Assembly: GCA_002417685.1 (NCBI GenBank)
Contig: DICP01000122.1
Location: 21,471-34,403 of the forward strand
Length of the DNA stretch: 12,933 nt
Source of the DNA: Candidatus Mesolinea sp. UBA5823
Lineage (GTDB): Bacteria; Chloroflexota; Anaerolineae; Anaerolineales; Anaerolineaceae
Direction of reading: 5' to 3'
A program made the position numbers and the translations under genes. Under the pieces are notes generated by a model, which was not told the origin of the DNA, searched no databases, and saw only the letters and a list, made by a program, of their open reading frames with translations. This document shows positions 1-6,544 of the stretch, piece by piece. The first letter of the stretch is position 1. The number at the start of each line of letters is the position of its first letter.

Positions 1-9
1 CCCGAAGGG

Positions 10-15
10 TATAAT
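10..15 (+). promoter_or_regulatory. Candidate -10 box for gmk
   Basis: A perfect TATAAT hexamer lies 35 bases before the chosen gmk start. A start of transcription near base 22 would leave a leader of about 28 bases. The -35 region would lie outside the window, so only half of the promoter can be seen and a chance match is possible. Confidence 0.35.
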
Positions 16-49
16 TATGGCATAAATCTTCAGCTAATTGGATGGCAAT

Positions 50-676
50 ATGACCGAAAAAAGCGCTTATTTTGGATCAGTACCTTTTTCACCTTTATTA
101 CTGGTTATTTCTGGCCCTTCAGGCATCGGTAAGGATGCTGTGGTGCAGGCATTGCGTACCAGATATAGTAACCAGCACTTTGTTATTACCATGACTTCAC
201 GGCCACCCCGCCCCTGCGAGAAAAATGGCGTTGATTATTTTTTTGTATCTCGTGAAGAATTCGAACACTTAGTTGCTACGGGTGAGCTGCTCGAGCATGC
301 TAAGGTCTACTCGGACTATAAAGGTATCCCTCGCAGGCAAGTTAAGGAAGCGCTAGAATCCGGCAAAGACGTAATTATGCGGTTAGATGTGCAAGGTGCC
401 ATGACGATTCGTTCACTTTGCCCAGAAGCGGTTTTGATCTTTCTTACCGCCAGCTCGCGTGAAGAATGGATTAACCGCTTAGCTTCACGCTGCAGCGAAT
501 CACCAGAAGAATTTGAGCTGCGCGTGCGCACAGCAGAGCAGGAATTCAGCCATTTAGATATATTTGACTACATCGTGGTCAATGCTGAAGATAAGCTCGA
601 GCAAACCGTTGACATAATTCAAGATATTATTACTGCTGAACATCATCGTGTTCACCCTCGTCAGGTAACCTTATGA
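50..676 (+). CDS. gmk: Guanylate kinase
   Basis: Guanylate kinase phosphorylates GMP to GDP with ATP in the cytoplasm and is an essential step of guanine nucleotide supply. The 208-residue product has the usual length for Gmk. The P-loop GPSGIGKD is at residues 22-29, the GMP-binding segment with SRPPRP at 50-55 and GVDYFF at 60-65, the loop around Y90-KGIPR, and RLDVQG at 111-116. The ATG at 50 is preferred over the in-frame TTG at 38 because a GGATGG stretch precedes it at a usable distance and the conserved core begins only at about residue 16. The P-loop carries Asp29 where most Gmk proteins have Ser or Thr, and CEKNG replaces the usual GExxG. The stop TGA overlaps the start of the rhomboid gene (ATGA), so the two are translationally coupled. 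Confidence 0.95.
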   Translation: MTEKSAYFGSVPFSPLLLVISGPSGIGKDAVVQALRTRYSNQHFVITMTSRPPRPCEKNGVDYFFVSREEFEHLVATGELLEHAKVYSDYKGIPRRQVKEALESGKDVIMRLDVQGAMTIRSLCPEAVLIFLTASSREEWINRLASRCSESPEEFELRVRTAEQEFSHLDIFDYIVVNAEDKLEQTVDIIQDIITAEHHRVHPRQVTL

Positions 677-1434
677 ACGAACAAACTCCAGAAACACCAA
701 CACCAACCGCACAACCGGCACCAATGGCAGTGCGCTTGAATGCAGTAAAGCCGAAAGCAACTTTTATCCTGATGGGTGTGATTGCGGTCTTTTACTTGTT
801 ACAGGTATTATCAGAGCGTTATCTTGGTTTTGACCTGCTGTTCTTGTACCTTGGTAAAATCCAGCAGCCCATCTTAGCCGGTCAAGTTTGGCGCCTGATT
901 ACACCCGTATTTCTACATGGCTCCCTGCTACATTTAGCTTCAAATTTATATGCGCTCTATGTTTTAGGGGTGCAATTAGAGGGTATCTATGGGCATAAGC
1001 GCTTTTTGCTGCTGTTTTTTATTGCAGCGTTTGGTGGGAACGTGCTTTCGTTTGTGCTTACGCCGGCAGCCTCTTTAGGGGCTTCCACAGCTATATTCGG
1101 ATTGCTCGGTGCTGAAATTATTTTTGTGGTTCAAAACAAGCGTTATTTGGGGGGACGCTCGCGCGGTTTGCTTTTCAATCTGATTTTTATCTTGCTGTTA
1201 AACTTATCCATTGGATTTAATCCGGCACTAAATATCGATTATTTTGGGCATCTAGGCGGGTTAATCGCTGGCGGTTTATTTGCTTTCCTTGCAGGACCGA
1301 AATGGCAATTGGAGTTGACCGAATTCCAGCCAGAACTGAAGGACACGCGTGCAAAGCGAGATATTCAAATGGCTTTGGTTATTGTCTTCTTAGGTTTCTG
1401 CCTGATCGCTGTGATTCCTTTTATCTTTGGATAA
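673..1434 (+). CDS. Rhomboid family intramembrane serine protease
   Basis: Rhomboids cleave transmembrane segments of substrate proteins inside the lipid bilayer; the substrate here is unknown. The 253-residue protein starts with a Pro/Thr-rich cytoplasmic tail (about residues 1-28), followed by hydrophobic segments at about 30-46, 75-100, 110-130, 136-153, 166-182, 188-207 and 232-252. Family landmarks are present: WR at 73-74, H87xxxN91, the nucleophile Ser138 in GASTAIFG (136-143), and the catalytic His193 in GHLGG. The residue after the nucleophile is Thr rather than the commoner Gly of GxSG. The start overlaps the gmk stop by 4 bases, so the pair is one operon. The final helix after the core suggests a 6+1 arrangement. 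Confidence 0.9.
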   Translation: MNEQTPETPTPTAQPAPMAVRLNAVKPKATFILMGVIAVFYLLQVLSERYLGFDLLFLYLGKIQQPILAGQVWRLITPVFLHGSLLHLASNLYALYVLGVQLEGIYGHKRFLLLFFIAAFGGNVLSFVLTPAASLGASTAIFGLLGAEIIFVVQNKRYLGGRSRGLLFNLIFILLLNLSIGFNPALNIDYFGHLGGLIAGGLFAFLAGPKWQLELTEFQPELKDTRAKRDIQMALVIVFLGFCLIAVIPFIFG

Positions 1435-2104
1435 GCTTGCGCGTTTCGATCAGATGCAGGATGCGTTGGATTATGGGGGCAGGGTCTTGCGCATAGGTAT
1501 GCAAGATAAAATCAGCGTCTCCTGGCTTGAAGTGTGCGGTACTGGCAAAACCAACACTCACCATGCCGGCAGCTTTAGCCGCATTGATTCCATGATAGGA
1601 ATCCTCGAACACTACGCAACACTCAGGTGGGACACCCAAATTTTTTGCTGCACGCAGAAAGATATCTGGAGCTGGCTTGCTGGGGAGGTCTTCGCCTGAA
1701 ACCAGTATGTCAAAGTAATGCCTAATTCCAAAAGCATCAACCACTTTCTCAATATTTTCCATATTAGCGGAGGATGCAATAGCTTGCTTGGCACCGTGAT
1801 CCGCAAAATAGGCGAACCAATCGTTAACACCCGGGAAAAGCCGCGCTTTTGTGGATAGTTGCTGACGAAAAAGCTCTTCCTTATGGTTGGCAATCTGTGT
1901 GTAAGTGGAGTCGTCAGGTTCGTATCCTAAGTAAATCGGCACGGTTTCGCGATTGTTGGCACCAAAATGGGAGCGAAAGATTTCACGGTTAAAGTTGATA
2001 TCGCGCCCCGCAAAAGTTTCTTGCCAGGTTTCATAATGTAAATCGAAGGTGTCTAAAATGGTCCCGTCCATATCCCATAAAATTGCCAAATCATTGATTT
2101 CCAA
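1421..2104 (-). CDS. HAD-superfamily hydrolase, beta-phosphoglucomutase-like
   Basis: This 227-residue protein belongs to HAD subfamily IA, which contains sugar-phosphate phosphatases and beta-phosphoglucomutases. All four motifs are present: DMDGT with nucleophile Asp11 and acid/base Asp13, Ser111-Ser112 (motif II), Lys143 in SKPAPD (motif III), and FEDS with Asp168 (motif IV). The helical cap lies between about residues 17 and 90. The start is a TTG: GAGGTG lies four bases before it and the DMDGT motif follows at the usual distance. The 3' end overlaps the convergent rhomboid gene by 14 bases. The substrate cannot be read from the sequence. A sugar phosphate is plausible, and the GH13 gene nearby does not prove a link. 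Confidence 0.88.
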   Translation of the reverse strand: MEINDLAILWDMDGTILDTFDLHYETWQETFAGRDINFNREIFRSHFGANNRETVPIYLGYEPDDSTYTQIANHKEELFRQQLSTKARLFPGVNDWFAYFADHGAKQAIASSANMENIEKVVDAFGIRHYFDILVSGEDLPSKPAPDIFLRAAKNLGVPPECCVVFEDSYHGINAAKAAGMVSVGFASTAHFKPGDADFILHTYAQDPAPIIQRILHLIETRKLIQR

Positions 2105-2132
2105 AATTCACCTCAAGCTTGATAGTAGCCCT

Positions 2133-2138
2133 ATTATA
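2133..2138 (-). promoter_or_regulatory. Candidate -10 box for the HAD gene
   Basis: On the minus strand this reads TATAAT, about 30 bases before the HAD start codon, inside the 98-base divergent gap between the HAD and PAP2 genes. No good -35 hexamer is found at 16-18 bases, so the call rests on the -10 box and position alone. Confidence 0.3.
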
Positions 2139-2202
2139 ACTACCCGTACTTGTTAGAACAGTTTTTAGTAACGGTTTGGTGTGATTTGCACAAGGGTATT
2201 TT

Positions 2203-2817
2203 ATGACTCACTATGATAAAATCACTCCTCGATGTGATACCGTTCAGTTTGAAGATGAGGACGCGTTGGATTTATTGGCACACGTACTTACAGTAGATAC
2301 AAAATGGACATCCAGGCTGGTTCTCTCAGCTAATGCCAAGCTTCTCCAGAGTGTGATGAAATTTATCAGTCATTCCTGTGATTCGTGGTATTGGCTGATT
2401 GGTCTAGGCTTGATTTGGTTGCTAGGCGAGTCAGAAATGCGCCTTCAGGCAGCTTTTTGGGCTTGTGCAATCTTGGGCATGGCAGGGGTGGTATTTCTGA
2501 TTAAAGCGCTTTTCCACCGTCCGCGGCCTGAAGGTGAGTGGGGCAAAATCTATCGCATCGCTGATCCACATTCATTCCCTTCGGGGCACGCCGCCCGCGC
2601 GATGATGTTAGCTGCGCTCTCGATGCAAACGGGCTCTGGTTGGGTGATCGCATGCTTTATCCTTTGGGCTATTTTGGTTGGTCTTTCTCGTATTGCGCTC
2701 AAGCTTCATTATCTTTTAGATGTTATTGCTGGCTGGTTATTAGGCATAGCAGGCGGATTGCTTGCTTTGCAGCTTTACCCGTGGTTCACACAAATCATAA
2801 AGGCTTTGCTGAACTAA
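2203..2817 (+). CDS. PAP2-family membrane phosphatase
   Basis: PAP2 enzymes remove phosphate from lipid phosphates such as phosphatidic acid or undecaprenyl pyrophosphate. The 204-residue protein shows the three-part signature: K101 to RPRP (106-109), SFPSGHA (124-130, catalytic His129) and SR..H169..D173. Hydrophobic segments lie at about 60-75, 84-101, 131-141, 146-162 and 174-192. The first 55 residues are polar and acidic and are probably cytoplasmic. The ATG is preceded by AAGGG at a suitable distance. The gene stands alone on its strand, diverging from the HAD gene, and its stop codon lies in the loop of the terminator hairpin. Whether it recycles the cell-wall carrier lipid or acts on phospholipids cannot be told. 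Confidence 0.88.
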   Translation: MTHYDKITPRCDTVQFEDEDALDLLAHVLTVDTKWTSRLVLSANAKLLQSVMKFISHSCDSWYWLIGLGLIWLLGESEMRLQAAFWACAILGMAGVVFLIKALFHRPRPEGEWGKIYRIADPHSFPSGHAARAMMLAALSMQTGSGWVIACFILWAILVGLSRIALKLHYLLDVIAGWLLGIAGGLLALQLYPWFTQIIKALLN

Positions 2818-2838
2818 GCCACAGCAAAGCCTTTTATT
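2799..2838 (+). terminator. Hairpin terminator between PAP2 and GH13 genes
   Basis: A perfect 13-bp stem pairs 2799-2811 with 2822-2834 around a 10-base loop that contains the PAP2 stop codon (2815-2817). The 3' arm runs into TTTTATT, giving a rho-independent terminator for PAP2. Read on the other strand the hairpin ends in TTTATGATTT just after the convergent GH13 stop, so it may serve both genes. Confidence 0.85.
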
Positions 2839-2856
2839 GATTCAATAGTAAATAAA

Positions 2857-4308
2857 TTAGGCGAGGATTACCGCGCTCATCGAAGGTAGCGTAAGGCTGC
2901 TAATTTTACCGGATTGGATGGTGACCTGTGTTGAGCCTAGCTGATCCTGTAATACGGTTCCATCGGGAATAAGCTCCTTCAGTTCAATATCCAAAGTTTG
3001 CAAGCTGCCTTCCAGATTTATCGCCACGATTACGCTATCATGCTCATCTTGGCGCATATAAACCAGTAAATTTCCATTGGCAAGCAAGGGTTGATAAGTC
3101 CCTGTGCGCAATGCGGGAATGGCGTGACGCAGCAGAACTAACTCGCGGATTTTATCGTGAAGCTGGTGGTTCCACTCGCTTTTATCCCAGGGGAAAGCTT
3201 TACGGCAATCTGGATCACGCCCGCCGGTCATTCCGATTTCATCGCCATAATAAATGCAAGGCGCACCGGGGTAAGTGAGCGTGAAGAGATAAGCAAGGTA
3301 AAGGCGTTGTATATCCTCGCGTACCAAGCTCAAAAAGCGGGGCATATCGTGGCTATCCAGAAGGTTGAGTTGTGCCTGGGCAAACTCGTTGGGGTAGATG
3401 GTCAGCAGCTCCTGTGTGCGTTGCGCAAACTTATCTGCATCCATAGCTTCGGGTGTTGGTAAACCCATCATGCCTTTTGCCAGTTCGGCGTCGATTCGGC
3501 TGCCGCCAAAGAAGGAAACGCATGCGTGAGTGAGTTGATAGTTCATAACGCCATCAAACATATCGCCTGCTAACCAATGCTGTGCTTCGGAGGGAATCTC
3601 GCCCACGATGTATGCCTCGGGGTTGGCTGTCTTGACCACCTCGCGGAACTCCCGCCAAAATTCGTCATCTTTAATTTCGAAAGGAACATCTAAGCGCCAG
3701 CCATCCGCGCCTTGATCAAGCCAATAGCGTGCTACGTTGAAGATAAACCTGCGCACCTGCGGGTTTGCGTGGTTGAATTGGGGCATCGGCGGATAATCCC
3801 ACCAACAATCATAATTTGCCGAAGTGGAGTAGGCATTGAGCGGAAAACGATGAATGTGGAACCAGTCGATATATGGGGATTTGGGACCAACTTCTAAGAT
3901 GTGGTTGAATTGATAAAAGCCGCGCCCCACATGATTGAACACGCCATCCAAGACCACTCGGATGTTGCGCTTGTGAGCTTCCGTCAGTAGCTGTGTAAAA
4001 GCTTGATTGCCGCCCAGCAGTGGATCCACTTGGAAGTAATCATGGGTGTTGTAGCGATGGTTGGAAGTCGCTTGAAAGATGGGGTTGAAGTAGATCGCAT
4101 TAACGCCTAAATCTTCAAGATAATCCAGTTTCTCCTGAATGCCAATTAAATCGCCTCCTTTGAAGCCATCTGGAGTTGGTGCGCTTTCCCATGGTTCGAA
4201 ATTGCCTGGTTTTTCCACACTCGCACTCCAGGCAAAACGATCGGGAAAGATTTGGTAGAATACAGCATTTTTTACCCAATCAGGGGTATGGTTAAGTTCT
4301 GCAGACAT
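2857..4308 (-). CDS. GH13 alpha-glucan hydrolase (cyclomaltodextrinase/neopullulanase-like)
   Basis: A 483-residue alpha-amylase-family enzyme, expected to hydrolyse alpha-1,4 links in maltodextrins, cyclodextrins or pullulan. The conserved regions are clear: DGVFNH (121-126), GWRLDV with nucleophile Asp207, VGEI with acid/base Glu237, and SHD with Asp321. The VFYQIFPDRF opening and the GWRLDVPFE block resemble subfamily GH13_20. Most characterised members carry an extra N-terminal beta-sandwich domain; here the barrel begins at about residue 10, so that domain is missing. A small beta domain closes the C-terminus from about residue 400. No signal peptide is seen, so the enzyme is cytoplasmic and would act on imported oligosaccharides. 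AAGGAG stands five bases before the ATG. The exact substrate is uncertain. Confidence 0.92.
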   Translation of the reverse strand: MSAELNHTPDWVKNAVFYQIFPDRFAWSASVEKPGNFEPWESAPTPDGFKGGDLIGIQEKLDYLEDLGVNAIYFNPIFQATSNHRYNTHDYFQVDPLLGGNQAFTQLLTEAHKRNIRVVLDGVFNHVGRGFYQFNHILEVGPKSPYIDWFHIHRFPLNAYSTSANYDCWWDYPPMPQFNHANPQVRRFIFNVARYWLDQGADGWRLDVPFEIKDDEFWREFREVVKTANPEAYIVGEIPSEAQHWLAGDMFDGVMNYQLTHACVSFFGGSRIDAELAKGMMGLPTPEAMDADKFAQRTQELLTIYPNEFAQAQLNLLDSHDMPRFLSLVREDIQRLYLAYLFTLTYPGAPCIYYGDEIGMTGGRDPDCRKAFPWDKSEWNHQLHDKIRELVLLRHAIPALRTGTYQPLLANGNLLVYMRQDEHDSVIVAINLEGSLQTLDIELKELIPDGTVLQDQLGSTQVTIQSGKISSLTLPSMSAVILA

Positions 4309-4342
4309 AAATCTCCTTGATAACTATAATTTCTGGATTTGG

Positions 4343-4371
4343 ATTATACGATATTCGGGTTGAATTTTCAC
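4343..4371 (-). promoter_or_regulatory. Candidate promoter of the GH13 gene
   Basis: On the minus strand GTGAAA (4366-4371) and TATAAT (4343-4348) are separated by 17 bases. Transcription would start about 28 bases before the start codon. The -10 box is perfect and the -35 box matches the consensus at four of six positions. Confidence 0.5.
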
Positions 4372-4430
4372 GGAAAAGGATAAAGATAAGCTCAAGTGTG
4401 ACCATTCATTACAGCTTCTTGCCCAACAAG

Positions 4431-4463
4431 AATGAAAGATCAGCTTGACAAGCCTCTTTCATT
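4431..4463. repeat. 33-bp near-palindrome over the selC -35 box
   Basis: Outer arms AATGAAAGA (4431-4439) and TCTTTCATT (4455-4463) are exact inverted copies. Inner arms GCTTG (4443-4447) and CAAGC (4449-4453) flank a single A. The two nested repeats are almost concentric, and the -35 hexamer TTGACA lies inside. It could be an operator bound by a dimeric regulator. A transcript hairpin is less likely because it lies upstream of both divergent promoters. Confidence 0.5.
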
Positions 4464-4474
4464 TCGGATATGCT
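4445..4474 (+). promoter_or_regulatory. Promoter of selC and the lipoprotein gene
   Basis: A perfect -35 box TTGACA (4445-4450) is followed after 18 bases by TATGCT (4469-4474), a four-of-six -10 match. The expected transcription start, about seven bases on, coincides with the first base of the tRNA (4482). The tRNA would then need little or no 5' trimming. Confidence 0.6.
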
Positions 4475-4481
4475 TAGCGAT

Positions 4482-4575
4482 GGGAATGGTTAGGTCCCGG
4501 TGGACTTCCTGGTCTTCAAAATCAGTGTCGGGTCGCCTTGCGAGCCGGGGTGGGTTCGACTCCCATCCATTCCCG
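4482..4575 (+). tRNA. selC: tRNA-Sec, anticodon TCA
   Basis: This is the selenocysteine tRNA, which is charged with serine, converted to Sec-tRNA by SelA, and delivered by SelB to UGA codons followed by a SECIS hairpin. The 94-base gene folds into the bacterial 8+5 form: an 8-bp acceptor stem (4482-4489 with 4567-4574) and a 5-bp T stem (4550-4554 with 4562-4566, loop TTCGACT). The D stem has 6 bp with a four-base CGGT loop (4492-4507). The anticodon stem is 4509-4513/4521-4525, with loop CTTCAAA and anticodon at 4516-4518. The long variable arm is about 4529-4547, with one G-G mismatch. The discriminator is G4575 and no CCA is encoded. The 6-bp D stem, 8-bp acceptor and UCA anticodon together exclude an ordinary suppressor or tRNA-Ser. 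No selA, selB or selD lies in the window. Confidence 0.95.
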
Positions 4576-4598
4576 TTTTGATTCAAATGTTGAGGAAA

Positions 4599-6035
4599 AT
4601 GCGTAAAAATCATTTCTCTAAAATCTTTTTTTTAGCGCTGATAAGCTTTAGCTTGGCAGCCTGCCAAGGTGTACAACAATCTCCAACTCCCACAGCAGGC
4701 ACATTGCAACCGCAATCCAGTGCAACACCAGCTATCCCTACGCCGACTGCTACATTAACATCAACCCCCACGCCACCTTGGCCGACTATTGAGGCAATCG
4801 ATGAGAGCGCACTGGCGGGTTTGGAACTCACGGTTTTGCATCCATGGATTAATGAAGCGAAAACGAGCTTTGAAAGCTTGGTGGGGGAGTTCAATAAAAC
4901 AAATGCCTGGGGAATAAACATTACACCGGTTGGCGCAGGTGGTCTCGAAGATGTCGGTGATAAGTTAGTTAGCAATGGGATGCAAACTAACCTTGCCATC
5001 GCTCAGGGGTACGACTTAGCTTTGCTAAACCCTACGGGTGAATTGGCTAACTTGGGGCCTTACTTGTACGACGTAGACTACGGCATAAGCACGGAATATG
5101 CGCCTGATTCAGCTTTTTATCAGCTCTCACCGTTAGCTACTTATCAAGAGTATTGGGGTTACTTACCAATTGCCTACCAACCAGGAGTACTGGTGTATAA
5201 CCAAAGTTGGGCAGGCGAATTAGGATTTGACCAAGCACCCCGCTCGCCCGGAGAACTCGCTGCACAGATGCTCCCCGCTGCTGCTGAAAAGCTGCAAGAT
5301 AACGATATTGATAATAACGGCACAGGCGGTATGTGGGTATCCAATTCTCCTATTGCCGCGCTGAGTTGGTACCGAGCTTTTTACGGCAAATTCGATCCAG
5401 CGAAGCCTGTGCTGAGTTTTAATAATCCAGCTGGCAGCCAAAGCTTTACTTTCCTCAAGCAGTTGTTTAGCGAAGATGGCTCCTGGGTCGGGCAGCAGGA
5501 GGTGCCGTACGCGTACTTTGCGAGGCGCTTAGCTCTGGCTTATGAGGGCAACTTGGATGACATCATCATCCAGGAGGGCTACCAACAGCGTGCTGAATCT
5601 GCGGACCAATGGCTCTCCTTACCTTACCCCACACCAGATGGCACAGGCAGCCTTTCACTAGAGACAGTCTCCATTGGCATTGCAAAAGGGACACCGGCGG
5701 AGCAGTTAGGTAGTTGGCTTTTTGTCCGATGGCTGTTGACCGAAGAGGCACAGGAGCGCTTGGTTCATATTCATGGCTATTGGCCAGTGACGGATGACCC
5801 CCAAGATGTGGCAGCGGACTATGCTGAAGCGCACCCAGCTTGGGCGAGTGCTTTATTGGATGACGTTAAGCTCACTCTTGCTCCGGAGGTTCAGCATTGG
5901 GCTTATGGACGCTTGATTTTGCAGGATGCTGTGCGCCGGATGTACACGCTGGATGAAGAATACATCCCAACGGTATTGGAGATGTTGGATAGCACTTTGC
6001 AGGAACTGACTGGAGAGCAACTGAATGAACCATAA
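4599..6035 (+). CDS. ABC-type extracellular solute-binding lipoprotein (family 1-like)
   Basis: The 478-residue protein is a periplasmic-binding-protein-fold lipoprotein, the receptor part of an ABC importer. A signal peptide (residues 1-21) ends in the lipobox LAAC with Cys22 as lipid anchor. A Thr/Pro/Ser-rich linker to about residue 63 is followed by the two-lobed binding domain. A DNDIDNNGTGG stretch (234-244) resembles a calcium-binding loop, as seen in some sugar-binding relatives. The ATG at 4599 is chosen because GAGG lies just before it and the lipoprotein signal starts there; an ATG at 4587 is possible but has no ribosome site. Extension further upstream would run into the tRNA. No permease or ATPase genes adjoin it, so the solute and partners are unknown; sugar is only a guess from fold and the nearby GH13 enzyme. 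The 3' end overlaps rnhA by 11 bases. Confidence 0.87.
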   Translation: MRKNHFSKIFFLALISFSLAACQGVQQSPTPTAGTLQPQSSATPAIPTPTATLTSTPTPPWPTIEAIDESALAGLELTVLHPWINEAKTSFESLVGEFNKTNAWGINITPVGAGGLEDVGDKLVSNGMQTNLAIAQGYDLALLNPTGELANLGPYLYDVDYGISTEYAPDSAFYQLSPLATYQEYWGYLPIAYQPGVLVYNQSWAGELGFDQAPRSPGELAAQMLPAAAEKLQDNDIDNNGTGGMWVSNSPIAALSWYRAFYGKFDPAKPVLSFNNPAGSQSFTFLKQLFSEDGSWVGQQEVPYAYFARRLALAYEGNLDDIIIQEGYQQRAESADQWLSLPYPTPDGTGSLSLETVSIGIAKGTPAEQLGSWLFVRWLLTEEAQERLVHIHGYWPVTDDPQDVAADYAEAHPAWASALLDDVKLTLAPEVQHWAYGRLILQDAVRRMYTLDEEYIPTVLEMLDSTLQELTGEQLNEP

Positions 6036-6462
6036 GCCAGTTGTGGAGATTTATTCTGATGGCGCTTGCAGCGGTAATCCAGGCCCGGGCGGCTGGGCAG
6101 CTGTAATCCTCATTAATGGCAAACGCACTGAGCTCAGTGGTGGAGAGCAGCAAACAACCAACAACCGCATGGAGATCTTGGCAGCGCTCAACGCCTTACG
6201 TGCACTCAAGCAGCCATCCCAAGTTACTTTTTATACTGATTCCAGTTACCTCCTCAATGGCGCGACCGCTTGGCTGCCAGAATGGAAACAGCGAAATTGG
6301 AAGCGTAAAAAAGGCAAGTTAGCGAACATCGACCTATGGCAGGAGCTAGACCGTGCGTTAAGTGAGCATGAGGTGAAATGGGTTTGGGTGCGTGGGCATG
6401 CAGGTAACACCTTGAATGAGTACGTCGACCAAATGGCACGGGCTGCTATCCCACATCATTAA
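6025..6462 (+). CDS. rnhA: Ribonuclease HI
   Basis: RNase HI cuts the RNA strand of RNA-DNA hybrids, removing R-loops and replication primers. The 145-residue length is typical of the bacterial enzyme. The catalytic set is complete: Asp12 in YSDGA, Glu50 in NNRME, Asp72 in YTDSS and Asp135 in NEYVDQ, plus His125 in RGHAGN. The basic handle region with WKRKKGK lies at about 92-98. The start overlaps the end of the lipoprotein gene, and GGAG stands nine bases ahead, so it is translated from the same transcript as the lipoprotein. There is no clear terminator behind it. Confidence 0.95.
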   Translation: MNHKPVVEIYSDGACSGNPGPGGWAAVILINGKRTELSGGEQQTTNNRMEILAALNALRALKQPSQVTFYTDSSYLLNGATAWLPEWKQRNWKRKKGKLANIDLWQELDRALSEHEVKWVWVRGHAGNTLNEYVDQMARAAIPHH

Positions 6463-6493
6463 TTCTCTAAAGACCCCCTATTCCAGCGTGTTT

Positions 6494-6502
6494 TGATATA
6501 CT
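6494..6502 (+). promoter_or_regulatory. Extended -10 promoter for the methyltransferase-GT2 gene
   Basis: TGATATACT is an extended -10 element: TG, one base, then TATACT (five of six matches). It lies 42 bases before the TTG start. The -35 region is poor, which is usual for extended -10 promoters. This gives the fusion gene its own promoter within the 82-base gap after rnhA. Confidence 0.45.
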
Positions 6503-6544
6503 TTAGCATTATCTGATTAGTCAGACGATTCTAGGATATTCAAT

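Noticed and set aside
38..49. Earlier TTG start for gmk
   Set aside because: No ribosome-binding sequence precedes it, while the ATG at 50 has one and leaves a full-length kinase.
674..720. Possible UGA read-through as selenocysteine at the gmk stop codon
   Set aside because: The TGA is part of an ATGA start overlap with the rhomboid gene, Gmk is already full length, and nothing suggests a conserved extension.
4500..4598. A 33-residue N-terminal extension of the solute-binding protein from a GTG at 4500
   Set aside because: It lies inside the tRNA-Sec gene, has no ribosome site, and would put the lipoprotein signal peptide in the middle of the chain.
4610..4999. 129-residue minus-strand frame opposite the lipoprotein gene
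   Set aside because: Its Val/Gly-rich stretch is the antisense of the T/P-rich linker codons, and there is no start context.
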